This document shows, in pieces, positions 43,195 through 51,060 of a stretch of 64,000 bases of DNA. Source of the stretch: Pseudanabaena sp. lw0831 (GTDB taxonomy: Bacteria > Cyanobacteriota > Cyanobacteriia > Pseudanabaenales > Pseudanabaenaceae); NCBI RefSeq assembly GCF_016584665.1, contig NZ_BBJB01000077.1, forward strand, positions 1 through 64,000. Direction: 5' to 3'. The notes below the pieces were generated by a model. That model was not told where the DNA came from and did no database searches. It was given only the letters and a program-made list of their open reading frames with translations. Position numbers and translations under genes: made by a program. Positions within the stretch are counted from its first letter, which is position 1. Each line of letters opens with the position of its first letter.

Positions 43195-44991
43195 ATGAAT
43201 AGACCCGAAGATATTCCCACCCTATGGCAAAACTCTCGTAATTGGCTTGGAATGCAGATGGGCGTAGACGAACATCGTAAAGCCGAGGTGTATTTAGAAA
43301 TCTCACAGGCTGCGACATTACGCGATGCTTCCTACTGGCTTCAGGTTGTTTTTGCGGCTGGTATCGCCACCCTTGGGCTGATTCTCAATAGCCCCGCCGT
43401 AATTATTGGCGCAATGCTAATTTCTCCCCTCATGGGACCGATCCTCTCCTTAGGGCTTTCCCTCGCAACTGGGGATTTTGTCTTGCTGGCGCGGGCGATC
43501 GCTAATCTAACTTTGAGTTGTACGGTTGCGATTAGTTTTGCGGTCATTCTGATTTTCTCGTTGCCTTTTAAGGAAATTACTAGCGAAATCGTCGGACGTA
43601 CTCAACCAAACACCCTCGATCTGGTAATCGCCCTTTTTTCGGGAGCCGTTGGCGCACTAGCAACCTGTCGTCCTATCAAAGGCGTGGTCAACTCCATCCC
43701 AGGAGCCGCGATCGCCGTTGCCCTCATGCCACCTCTATGCGTAGTTGGCTATGGCATCGGTACTGCTTTAAGCCTAAATCTATCTGATGGCTTCCAAACT
43801 GCAAGGGGCGGAGGATTGCTATTTCTCACTAATCTGGTAGCGATCGCCTTTTCCTCATTGCTTGTTTTTCTTGCTCTACATATTGATACAGATACAGTGC
43901 GGGAAAAAGTGAGGATTTGGGAAGCAAACGATCCTGAAAGCGACAACATTCAAAAATTTCTTGGTAACTATCCATTTTTACAAAAATTACGCCCCATCGG
44001 TAGCTTGCCAGGAAGGTTGCTGGTAGGTTTGTTAGCGGTTCTAGCGCTTTTAGTTCCCCTCAGTAATGCCTTTGGTCGCTTAGGTAATGAAGTCGCTCAA
44101 AAACAACGGCAGAACTTTTTACGGCGCAATGTCACAGAGATCTGGCAAAAAGATTTTGGCACTCTTCCCGATGGACAGCCTCGCTCTACAATTGAACGAG
44201 TTTCTATTCGTGAACAGGATCGGCTGATCAACTTACAGCTAAATATTTTCACCAGCAAACTTTACTCACCTATAGAAAAAGAACAATATATTAAAGAACT
44301 TGCTCAAAAAATTGACAAAGAACCAAAACAAATTCGATTTACGCTAAACGAGATTCCGATTGCTTCCAACGAAGTTCTGACTAAACAAGAAGAAGTTCGC
44401 GCATTAGTAGAAACTCCTACCCCCAATTTCAAAGAATTACAGGTCAGTCTCTTCCAAAAGCTGAATGCTTCTCTCAGCGATCTTGCCCTACCGCCGCAGG
44501 TTAATTTATTAGACTATGCTCTGACTACAAGTAAAGCCCAGTCAATGCTAGTTGTGATTACCTATCTCAGCGATCGCGATATGAGTGATGATGCGCGTTC
44601 GTTAGTGATTCAAGATATTCGCACTCGATTAGATATCAAAGATGCGAATGTCAAGTTAGAACATATCAATACATCAGCAGGAGAAATTCTATTTGAAGAG
44701 GATAAATCTATCCTTCCATTATCGGCAAATAGCACATTAGACAAAATCGGCACTTTACTTAAAAATTATCCTTCACTCAGCCTAAACATATCAATTTCTC
44801 GCCGCAGTTCAGAGCAACTCGGTTTCGAGAAATCACGATATAACGGGATCGCCTTATATCTATTTACAAAATGGCAAATCGGACAAGAACGGCTCAAGTT
44901 ATCCTTCTTGTCAGGACTTTCTAGTGAATTGATTCCCATCAAATTACCGCAGGATGGTAGAACATTGTTACGTTTAAATGCAAACAATTAA
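43195..44991 (+). CDS. DUF389 membrane protein with C-terminal soluble domain
   Basis: The 598-residue protein has a DUF389 membrane domain: LQVVFAAGIATLGLILNSPA, IIGAMLISPLMGPILSLGL and GALATCRPIKGVVNSIPGAAIAVALMPPL. A soluble C-terminal half of about 300 residues from NAFGRLGNEV follows. Its last part (FEEDKSILPLSANSTLDKIG, SRRSSEQLGFEKS) resembles an OmpA-like peptidoglycan-binding fold, though weakly. DUF389 proteins are uncharacterised putative transporters. Confidence 0.85.
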   Translation: MNRPEDIPTLWQNSRNWLGMQMGVDEHRKAEVYLEISQAATLRDASYWLQVVFAAGIATLGLILNSPAVIIGAMLISPLMGPILSLGLSLATGDFVLLARAIANLTLSCTVAISFAVILIFSLPFKEITSEIVGRTQPNTLDLVIALFSGAVGALATCRPIKGVVNSIPGAAIAVALMPPLCVVGYGIGTALSLNLSDGFQTARGGGLLFLTNLVAIAFSSLLVFLALHIDTDTVREKVRIWEANDPESDNIQKFLGNYPFLQKLRPIGSLPGRLLVGLLAVLALLVPLSNAFGRLGNEVAQKQRQNFLRRNVTEIWQKDFGTLPDGQPRSTIERVSIREQDRLINLQLNIFTSKLYSPIEKEQYIKELAQKIDKEPKQIRFTLNEIPIASNEVLTKQEEVRALVETPTPNFKELQVSLFQKLNASLSDLALPPQVNLLDYALTTSKAQSMLVVITYLSDRDMSDDARSLVIQDIRTRLDIKDANVKLEHINTSAGEILFEEDKSILPLSANSTLDKIGTLLKNYPSLSLNISISRRSSEQLGFEKSRYNGIALYLFTKWQIGQERLKLSFLSGLSSELIPIKLPQDGRTLLRLNANN

Positions 44992-45013
44992 TTCCTAGAG
45001 CGATTTGCACCTC

Positions 45014-45481
45014 TTACTTAAATGAAATAGATTCTAATGCTTCAAAGCGATCGCCTGTAAAATGTACTTCAGAAAATTTCTGTAATTGCAGTTTGTCAAT
45101 ACGTCGCTGTACTTGTGCCGAAGTCGTTACAATCCAAACTTGGCGATCGCGGTTCACTGCATCTAAAACTATTGTTTCTATCGCTAGAGTAGCTGATACC
45201 CCAATTGCAGGCACTTCACTCAAGTCCAAAATCAAAGCTTGATAATCTTGAACGATAGACATACTCTGAGAAATATTTTTTGCAGCCCCAAAGCTCAGAG
45301 GTCCTCCCAACTGAAACAGCAAAATATTACCCTCAGCAAGAGCTAATAATTTCTGTTCTTCAGGTTTAAGGTCGTGGGCATGAATGGGATCGGTAGTAGC
45401 TTGGATGCGATCGCGCTGTACATCAGTCAAACGCTTGATTGTCAATAGATTGGCAATAAACGCACCCACAACAACAGCATG
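45014..45481 (-). pseudogene. SulP transporter C-terminal (STAS) remnant
   Basis: The frame reads HAVVGAFIANLLTIKRLTDVQ, the last membrane helix and linker of SulP anion permeases, then a STAS domain (LFQLGGPLSFGAAKN, LILDLSEVPAIGVSATLAIE). All earlier helices are missing; the frame ends at the palindrome AGCATGCT (45476-45483), where a cyclase fragment begins on the other strand. A GTG at 45469 could start a short protein, but no transporter could result. Confidence 0.85.
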
Positions 45482-45864
45482 CTGAAGCAGTGGCGGCTAT
45501 GGCTTTAGATATGCAAGAAGTAATTAAGCGATTCAAGTTCGACGGACATAAAGAGTTGGAACTGCGAATTGGCATTAATACTGGAGTTGTAGTTGCTGGT
45601 GTAATCGGGCTACGGAAGTTTATCTATGATTTGTGGGGAGATGCGGTTAATATTGCTAGTAGAATGGAATCTCATGGGATTCCTAGGGAAATCCAAGTTT
45701 CAGAAGCTACTTATCAACGACTCATGCACAAGTATGCTTTGGAAGAGCGCGGACTAATTCAGGTAAAAGGAAAAGGTGAAATGAAGACATATTTTCTGCG
45801 ATCGCAGATCAACCAAATTAATCTTTCCGATCAAAAAAGCTTGCAGTTAGCCAAGGAATCTTAG
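45478..45864 (+). pseudogene. Adenylate cyclase C-terminal remnant
   Basis: From the junction the frame reads HAEAVAAMALDMQEVI, then LRIGINTGVVVAGVIGLRKF, YDLWGDAVNIASRM and the closing KGKGEMKTYFL. This is the second half of a class III cyclase catalytic domain, close in sequence to the cyclase at 22960-25986. The metal-binding Asp region and all sensor parts are missing, so it cannot be active alone. Confidence 0.9.
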
Positions 45865-45880
45865 CTAAACATCAGTACTC

Positions 45881-46048
45881 TAACCCAAGTTGCTACCTAT
45901 TAGTAAGGTGGGCAAGGCTCACCCTACTTAATCCATATTTACACCAAAAATTACTAGATATTTAAATAAAAAATAGTGGCATTCTGGAGTCCATAGGCTA
46001 GTGTGAAGCTGATTTTCTGCAATTTTTTGTAGGTAGCAACTTGGGTTA
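45881..46048. mobile_element. MITE-like element 3
   Basis: The 168-bp segment is bounded by inverted repeats TAACCCAAGTTGCTACCTAT and its complement (19 of 20). There is no ORF. It contains a GGTGGGCAAGGCTCACC hairpin. It occupies the gap between the cyclase remnant and pheA. Confidence 0.65.
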
Positions 46049-46107
46049 CGCTAAGTAATATCTCTATGTGCATAAGGAGCAAAAATTTAATAAAACCCAA
46101 AAGAGAG

Positions 46108-46127
46108 TTGCAGCGCAAAGCGCTGTA
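46108..46127. repeat. Small hairpin upstream of pheA
   Basis: TTGCAGCGC-AAA-GCGCTGTAA lies about 50 nt before the pheA start. Confidence 0.6.
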
Positions 46128-46177
46128 AATTACGATAGTCCGCAAGATTTCCGCATTAAATTTTATTTGAGCTAATC

Positions 46178-47014
46178 ATGACAACGATTGCTTACCTTGG
46201 TCCCGCAGGTACATATTCAGAAATAGCAGCTTTGCAATATATACAACTTAGCCATCCAGACTTAGAGCATGATCCTGCGCGGATGTGTCCCTATCCCACC
46301 ATCCCCCAAGCAATTAATGCTGCTGAGCATGGCAATGTGGATATTGCGGTAGTACCTGTGGAGAACTCGATCCAAGGTGGTGTAACCATGACTCTTGATA
46401 GCCTCTGGCAATCGGAATCTTTGCAAATCCAACAGGCGATCGTCTTGCCGATCGCCCATGCGCTGATAACCCGTGCTCAGGCTTTTACAGATATCAAAGT
46501 TGTCTATTCCCATCCTCAAGGTTTAGCTCAATGTCAGCAATGGCTCGATCGTTATTTACCCACTGTGCAACAAATTGCCACCGACTCCACCACCGATGGC
46601 TTGCATATTGTCGCTGAAGATGTGACTGTGGCTGCGATCGCCTCGCAACGCGCCGCTGAAATTTACAACTTACCAGTTCTGAAATTTCCGATCAACGATC
46701 AGCCTGATAATTGCACCCGTTTTTTAGTCTTAGGGCGGACTGCACCCACGACTAAAGGCACACATTCATCGCTTGCCTTTAGTCTCAAACGCAATATGCC
46801 AGGAGCCTTAGTCAAACCTTTATTAGTATTCGCCGATCGCCAAATCAACTTAAGCCGCATCGAGTCCCGACCAACTAAGCGATCGCTAGGAGAATATATT
46901 TTCTTCCTCGACATCGAAGCCGAGATCGATGATCCTAACTTCAGTGAGGCCTTACAAGATCTTCAAGCCGTTACCGAAAATCTTAAAATTCTTGGCAGCT
47001 ATGCCATTACCTAA
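46178..47014 (+). CDS. pheA: Prephenate dehydratase
   Basis: The 278-residue protein begins TTIAYLGPAGTYSEIAAL, followed by VPVENSIQGGV, the catalytic-site motif NCTRFLVLG and a C-terminal ACT domain with the ESRP motif (NLSRIESRPTKRSLGEYIFF) that binds phenylalanine. It converts prephenate to phenylpyruvate in phenylalanine synthesis and is probably feedback-inhibited. There is no fused chorismate mutase, as is usual in cyanobacteria. Confidence 0.96.
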   Translation: MTTIAYLGPAGTYSEIAALQYIQLSHPDLEHDPARMCPYPTIPQAINAAEHGNVDIAVVPVENSIQGGVTMTLDSLWQSESLQIQQAIVLPIAHALITRAQAFTDIKVVYSHPQGLAQCQQWLDRYLPTVQQIATDSTTDGLHIVAEDVTVAAIASQRAAEIYNLPVLKFPINDQPDNCTRFLVLGRTAPTTKGTHSSLAFSLKRNMPGALVKPLLVFADRQINLSRIESRPTKRSLGEYIFFLDIEAEIDDPNFSEALQDLQAVTENLKILGSYAIT

Positions 47015-47015
47015 G

Positions 47016-47046
47016 TAAAAAGATTGCGCAAAGCGCACTCTTTTTA
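47016..47046. terminator. Hairpin between pheA and a convergent gene
   Basis: Arms TAAAAAGA..TGCGC flank AAA with two mismatches. T-runs lie on both sides. Confidence 0.75.
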
Positions 47047-47805
47047 TGTTTTAGATTGGGCAAGACGCTTATTCCGCATCAGTACATTTGCACCTTCATT
47101 AGTTTGCTCAATTACTAATAACGGTGTTGGTTTAGCCGTTTGATCCCAACTAATCACCGCTAGCCGCCCCTGAATTGTGGGTTGCCAATTTCGATTAGCA
47201 TCCGAGGCAACCACAAAATTTTCCAAACCTGTTGCTAATTCCTTGAGAATACTTTGTGAGCCATTGACAGGAATTTTCGCGAGCTTTACATGTATGCGAA
47301 AAAGTGTACGAATTTGTGAGTCATCGCGATGTTCAGGTTGATACGACACATCAAAGACCACATCGATTTTACGAACATTACCGCTTTCTTCTTCGGTTGG
47401 CATCAGCGCGGGAGCAACTTTTTGGCGGAGGTTGACTTTCATTTGAGCCAAGATAATTTCACAAAAATGTGGCTCCTCCATTCTCATACTGAGATAGTCA
47501 AGATTAAACTCACGAGAATGGATCAAATCAGGATTAAGCTCTTGCTCATCGATAGTATGCAGCGCTAGTTTAAGCTTTTTTGCAAGTTCGTTAGTTTTCA
47601 ACCTTTCAATCTTCAATAGTTGTCGGTTTTTTCGCAATTGCCAGTAGTAATAGGCGGTCGCGCCGATCGCTCCCCATAGCAAGACCAAAAGTAAACTCAC
47701 GCCAACTGTATTTTGCAGTGGCAGAGTTGATTGTTCGATCGTTCCTAGTAAACCTTCGCGATCGCTGGTTTTCACGGATATCACAGTTTTTGATGCGTAC
47801 AACAT
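47044..47805 (-). CDS. Membrane-anchored protein of unknown function
   Basis: The 253-residue protein has one membrane helix (about residues 33-53, VGVSLLLVLLWGAIGATAYYY), a charged coiled-coil-like segment and a soluble domain with no motif I recognise. It looks like a conserved cyanobacterial protein (good codon use, clean frame). It is convergent with pheA. The function is unknown. Confidence 0.75.
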   Translation of the reverse strand: MLYASKTVISVKTSDREGLLGTIEQSTLPLQNTVGVSLLLVLLWGAIGATAYYYWQLRKNRQLLKIERLKTNELAKKLKLALHTIDEQELNPDLIHSREFNLDYLSMRMEEPHFCEIILAQMKVNLRQKVAPALMPTEEESGNVRKIDVVFDVSYQPEHRDDSQIRTLFRIHVKLAKIPVNGSQSILKELATGLENFVVASDANRNWQPTIQGRLAVISWDQTAKPTPLLVIEQTNEGANVLMRNKRLAQSKT

Positions 47806-47923
47806 AGCAAAGCCCCAATCATTTAAATCGAAATATCAGAAAGCTAACTTTCTTTTCACTCCCCTCTTATTACTATTCCCACAAAACTCAAGGAAATTAA
47901 TTGCCGTAAAAGAGAATGGGGTA

Positions 47924-48002
47924 TTCCTAAAAAGGAAAGGATTTAAATAGGTAAGGATAGGCGGCGCGAAGCGCCGCCTATCCTTACCTATTTAGCACTA
48001 CC
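47924..48002. repeat. 79-bp palindromic direct repeat, copy 1
   Basis: The copy starts TTCCTAAAAAGGAAAGG and carries the hairpin AAATAGGTAAGGATAGGC..GGCGCGAAGCGCC. It differs from copy 2 (49903-49981) at one position. It lies just downstream of the Ser/Thr kinase gene. Confidence 0.9.
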
Positions 48003-48003
48003 G

Positions 48004-48032
48004 AGAATGGGACGCTTTGCGTCCCATTCTCT
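48004..48032 (-). terminator. Hairpin at the kinase 3' end
   Basis: GAGAATGGGACGC-TTT-GCGTCCCATTCTC is a 13-bp perfect stem ending 2 bp from the kinase stop codon. Confidence 0.8.
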
Positions 48033-48033
48033 T

Positions 48034-49800
48034 TTAATTAACTTTTGTCAAATTTGCAATTTTCCATTTGCTATTTTCAAAAATTAACGTACAAATATAT
48101 CTACCTCTTGATGGCTGAGACTGTGTGCGATCGATTTTGCCATTGACATAAAGTGTCGGACTCTCAAAGATCTCTACAGTTATATTCGCTTGATTATCTT
48201 GAATACCAAACGAACCTGCGCGGCTGACCGTAAATTCGCCATAGCTATAAAAAGCATTATTGCTTTGCAACCAATCGATCGATCCCTTGCGCTTTTCGTA
48301 GGCTTCACCTGTAGTTAGTTCGGCAAGCAATTGACGATCAAAAGGTGGGGCAAACATTTGATTTTTACTAGCTACCAAATTATTCACGATCGCAACGGCA
48401 TCAGCCTCAGACAAAGGCTCGATCGGCACTTTTGGTGAAGCTTTGGGCGTAGGACTAGCCGAAGCTTTGGCAGTAGGAGAAGGCGTGGGACTAGCCGTAG
48501 CCGTAGGTTCAATAGCTTGCGGACTAGCTACATCTGTCGGGCTAGGACTTGGGGTAATAGCAGCATTGTTAGAAGAAGAATTAGGAGTGGTCTTCTCGAC
48601 AATCGGTTGAGGATTTGGCTTTTGAGTTGCGATCGCCACACCGATCGAGATCGCAGTCGCAAAGGCTCCACCCCAGACTGCAATCCATAAACCTTTATTA
48701 CTGTGATTACTGCCATCATTACTATTGGGTTGTGGCGCATAAGCCTGCACAGTTTGCGAAGATAGCGGCTCAGGTGCGGGATGGCGATTTACAGGCACAG
48801 TATGGATCGGCGAATTTGGAACTTGCCATGGCTGGATCGGTTTATAGACCTCAGTTGGTGGAATTGTTGGCGGACTATTGGACAACAATTCCGTACCCAA
48901 ATCGCTATTGTTATTTACACTGACAATGGTGGACTGAAGACCATTTGCCGCGTTACTTACTGGTTGATTTGGTAATTGGCGATCGCTTAATGTTGTCAAA
49001 AGCTTGCGAATCTCGGCCGCTGATTCATAGCGATCTTTGTAGTGATAGCGAGTCATCTTGGCTAGCACATCGACTAATCCCGACTTGTTTGGGACAAGAT
49101 GCTGCCAAATTAATTCCCCCGTTTGATAATCTTCTTGCAATTCACGGGGCGGTAAACCTGTCAGGGCTTGAATGCCGATCACCCCGATCGCATACAAATC
49201 ACTATTCGGTCGCGGTTTGCCTTGAGCTTGCTCACTGGGCATATATCCCAAAGTCCCGATCGCCACTGTCGCCGCAGTCTGCCCCTCTTGATTAAGCTGC
49301 GTTTGCACCTGTTTAATCGCGCCAAAATCGATCAGCACCAACTTGCCATCAGATCTACGACGAATAATATTATCTGGCTTGATATCGCGATGAATTACGC
49401 CGTGGCTGTGGGTATATTCCACAATACTTAACAAGTCATCTAATATCTGAAAAACTTGCGTTTCACTAAGCCGATAGCCGCGTACTAGCTCTAACTCTAG
49501 CGATCTCCCCTCGACAAACTCCTCCACCAGATAAAACTCACCCGCCTCCTCAAAATAGGCAAGTAAACGCGGAATGCGATCGTGATGCCCTAACTGAGCG
49601 AGGGTTTGCGCTTCACTGGTAAATAATCGATTTGCGACTTTTAGATATTCGCGATCGCTACTAGCAGGCTTGAGATGTTTAACTATACAAAGCGGCTCAT
49701 TCGGTATCCGCGTATCATGGGCTAGATAAGTATGACCAAATCCACCCTCACCCAACTTGCTAGCTATGCGGTAGCGTCCATCAAGTAATTGACCAATCAT
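48034..49800 (-). CDS. Ser/Thr protein kinase with C-terminal ARC6-like IMS domain
   Basis: The start is set at 49800 (588 residues, MIGQLLDGRYRI) because GGAG lies 6 nt upstream. The kinase domain has GEGGFGHTYLAHD, Lys in CIVKHL, HRDIKPDN and DFGAIKQ. A Pro/Ser-rich linker, one membrane helix (LWIAVWGGAFATAISIGVAI), another Pro/Ala/Ser linker (SPTPSPTAKASASPTPKAS) and a C-terminal domain of about 125 residues (SEADAVAIVNNLVASKNQMF ... YICTLIFENSKWKI) follow. That domain resembles the IMS/DUF4101 domain of ARC6. It would sense across the membrane and phosphorylate cytosolic targets. Confidence 0.92.
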   Translation of the reverse strand: MIGQLLDGRYRIASKLGEGGFGHTYLAHDTRIPNEPLCIVKHLKPASSDREYLKVANRLFTSEAQTLAQLGHHDRIPRLLAYFEEAGEFYLVEEFVEGRSLELELVRGYRLSETQVFQILDDLLSIVEYTHSHGVIHRDIKPDNIIRRRSDGKLVLIDFGAIKQVQTQLNQEGQTAATVAIGTLGYMPSEQAQGKPRPNSDLYAIGVIGIQALTGLPPRELQEDYQTGELIWQHLVPNKSGLVDVLAKMTRYHYKDRYESAAEIRKLLTTLSDRQLPNQPVSNAANGLQSTIVSVNNNSDLGTELLSNSPPTIPPTEVYKPIQPWQVPNSPIHTVPVNRHPAPEPLSSQTVQAYAPQPNSNDGSNHSNKGLWIAVWGGAFATAISIGVAIATQKPNPQPIVEKTTPNSSSNNAAITPSPSPTDVASPQAIEPTATASPTPSPTAKASASPTPKASPKVPIEPLSEADAVAIVNNLVASKNQMFAPPFDRQLLAELTTGEAYEKRKGSIDWLQSNNAFYSYGEFTVSRAGSFGIQDNQANITVEIFESPTLYVNGKIDRTQSQPSRGRYICTLIFENSKWKIANLTKVN

Positions 49801-49863
49801 GCTTGACTCCATCTCTGCAATAAATATAGCAACCGCCAAGGCGGTTAAGACATAAAATCCCAA

Positions 49864-49896
49864 AATTAGAGGTGTCACAAAGTGACACCTCTAATT
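49864..49896. repeat. Hairpin upstream of the kinase
   Basis: AATTAGAGGTGTCAC-AAA-GTGACACCTCTAATT is a perfect 15-bp stem in the kinase leader. Confidence 0.8.
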
Positions 49897-49902
49897 TTGG
49901 TG

Positions 49903-49981
49903 TTCCTAAAAAGGAAAGGATTTAAATAGGTAAGGATAGGCGGCGCGAAGCGCCGCCTATCCTTACCTATTTAGCTCTACC
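49903..49981. repeat. 79-bp palindromic direct repeat, copy 2
   Basis: This is the same orientation and sequence as 47924-48002 with one substitution (TTTAGCT versus TTTAGCA). It lies upstream of the kinase gene, so the two copies bracket it. Confidence 0.9.
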
Positions 49982-50194
49982 CTAATTTTGGGCTTTTAGA
50001 AGCCCCAGAAATTTCATGCTTCACGATTTAACGACACCTTGGTTTATGATGGATAAGCTGTAATGCCTAATAACTGAAATTAAAGTGTTAATGTCAAAAA
50101 ATGACATGGCGCAGAATAGACATATAGCTTTTTAGAGATAGTTTGTAGACAAGGACTAGTAAACTGCTAGCCGAACCAGTTGTTTTGATGATTT

Positions 50195-50545
50195 ATGGCT
50201 AGATACACTCAACATTTCTTAGTTGAAATCGCTCCCGAAAACCTACATTCAACGATTCTTAAAACGTTGGAATCTTGTAGCTTGGTAATTACCTATGAAA
50301 CCGACGACTATGTAATTGCTCAAGAAATAGAGACTAATGCTTCATTCGCCAAAATGGTAACGGTAGAAGTCTTGATTCATCGTTCTGAAATTGAAGGCAA
50401 TCAAGCAAAATTGACTAGCGTCACCAAAAACGCTGAGCTGCCCCTGCGGCTTAATAATCACTGTCACGGTATCTCTGATCGCGTTTCTAAAGCATTCTGT
50501 GACAGTCCAGAATGGAAGCTATTAGAAGTTACATCAGGATATTAG
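50195..50545 (+). CDS. Small conserved-looking protein of unknown function
   Basis: The 116-residue soluble protein (MARYTQHFLVEIAPENL) has no signal, membrane helix or motif I recognise. It ends 19 bp before smpB on the same strand, so the two probably form an operon. The function is unknown. Confidence 0.75.
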   Translation: MARYTQHFLVEIAPENLHSTILKTLESCSLVITYETDDYVIAQEIETNASFAKMVTVEVLIHRSEIEGNQAKLTSVTKNAELPLRLNNHCHGISDRVSKAFCDSPEWKLLEVTSGY

Positions 50546-50564
50546 ACAGTATCAATGGGAATAA

Positions 50565-51023
50565 ATGGCAAATTACTATCGTGTACTCGCCGAGAATCGG
50601 CAAGCTAGATTTAATTACGAAATCCTCGAAACTCATGAAGCGGGTATCGAGTTACTTGGTACTGAAGTAAAAGCAGTCAAGGGGGGACAAGCAAATCTAA
50701 GAGACGCTTATGGGATCGTGCGGAAGGGGCAGATTATGCTGCTAAACATGTATATTCCGCCGCACCGCACTACCAGTGTGTATTTTAACCATGAGCCAAC
50801 GCGCACACGCCGCCTGTTATTGCATAAAGATGAAATCCGCAAGTTGATCGCTGAAGTCCAGCAAAAGGGTTTAACCTTAGTCCCGCTCAAGGTTTATCAA
50901 AAAGAGGGCTGGATTAAAGTGGATCTTGCTGTTGTGCGTAACAAAAAATTGCATGACAAACGCGAAGACATGAAAAAGCGCGACGATAAACGCGAAATCG
51001 AACGAGTCATGAAAAATCATTAA
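50565..51023 (+). CDS. smpB: SsrA-binding protein SmpB
   Basis: The 152-residue protein shows the SmpB hallmarks: ARFNYEILETHEAGIELLGTEVKA, RDAYGIV, the tmRNA-binding HEPTRTRRLLLHKDE region and a basic C-terminal tail (HDKREDMKKRDDKREIERVM) that enters the ribosomal A site. It works with tmRNA to rescue stalled ribosomes. No tmRNA gene is visible in the window. Confidence 0.97.
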   Translation: MANYYRVLAENRQARFNYEILETHEAGIELLGTEVKAVKGGQANLRDAYGIVRKGQIMLLNMYIPPHRTTSVYFNHEPTRTRRLLLHKDEIRKLIAEVQQKGLTLVPLKVYQKEGWIKVDLAVVRNKKLHDKREDMKKRDDKREIERVMKNH

Positions 51024-51060
51024 AAGCAAAAACGGCGCATTGCGCCGTTTTTGCTTTTAA
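51020..51060. terminator. Bidirectional hairpin between smpB and the ABC exporter
   Basis: A perfect stem of about 19 bp begins TTAAAAGCAAAAACGGCGC and contains the stop codons of both convergent genes. Confidence 0.85.

Noticed and set aside
45881-46048. Small ORF on the minus strand (about 63 codons near 45954-46145)
   Set aside because: It lies across the inverted-repeat element, is low in complexity and has no supporting ribosome site or homology.
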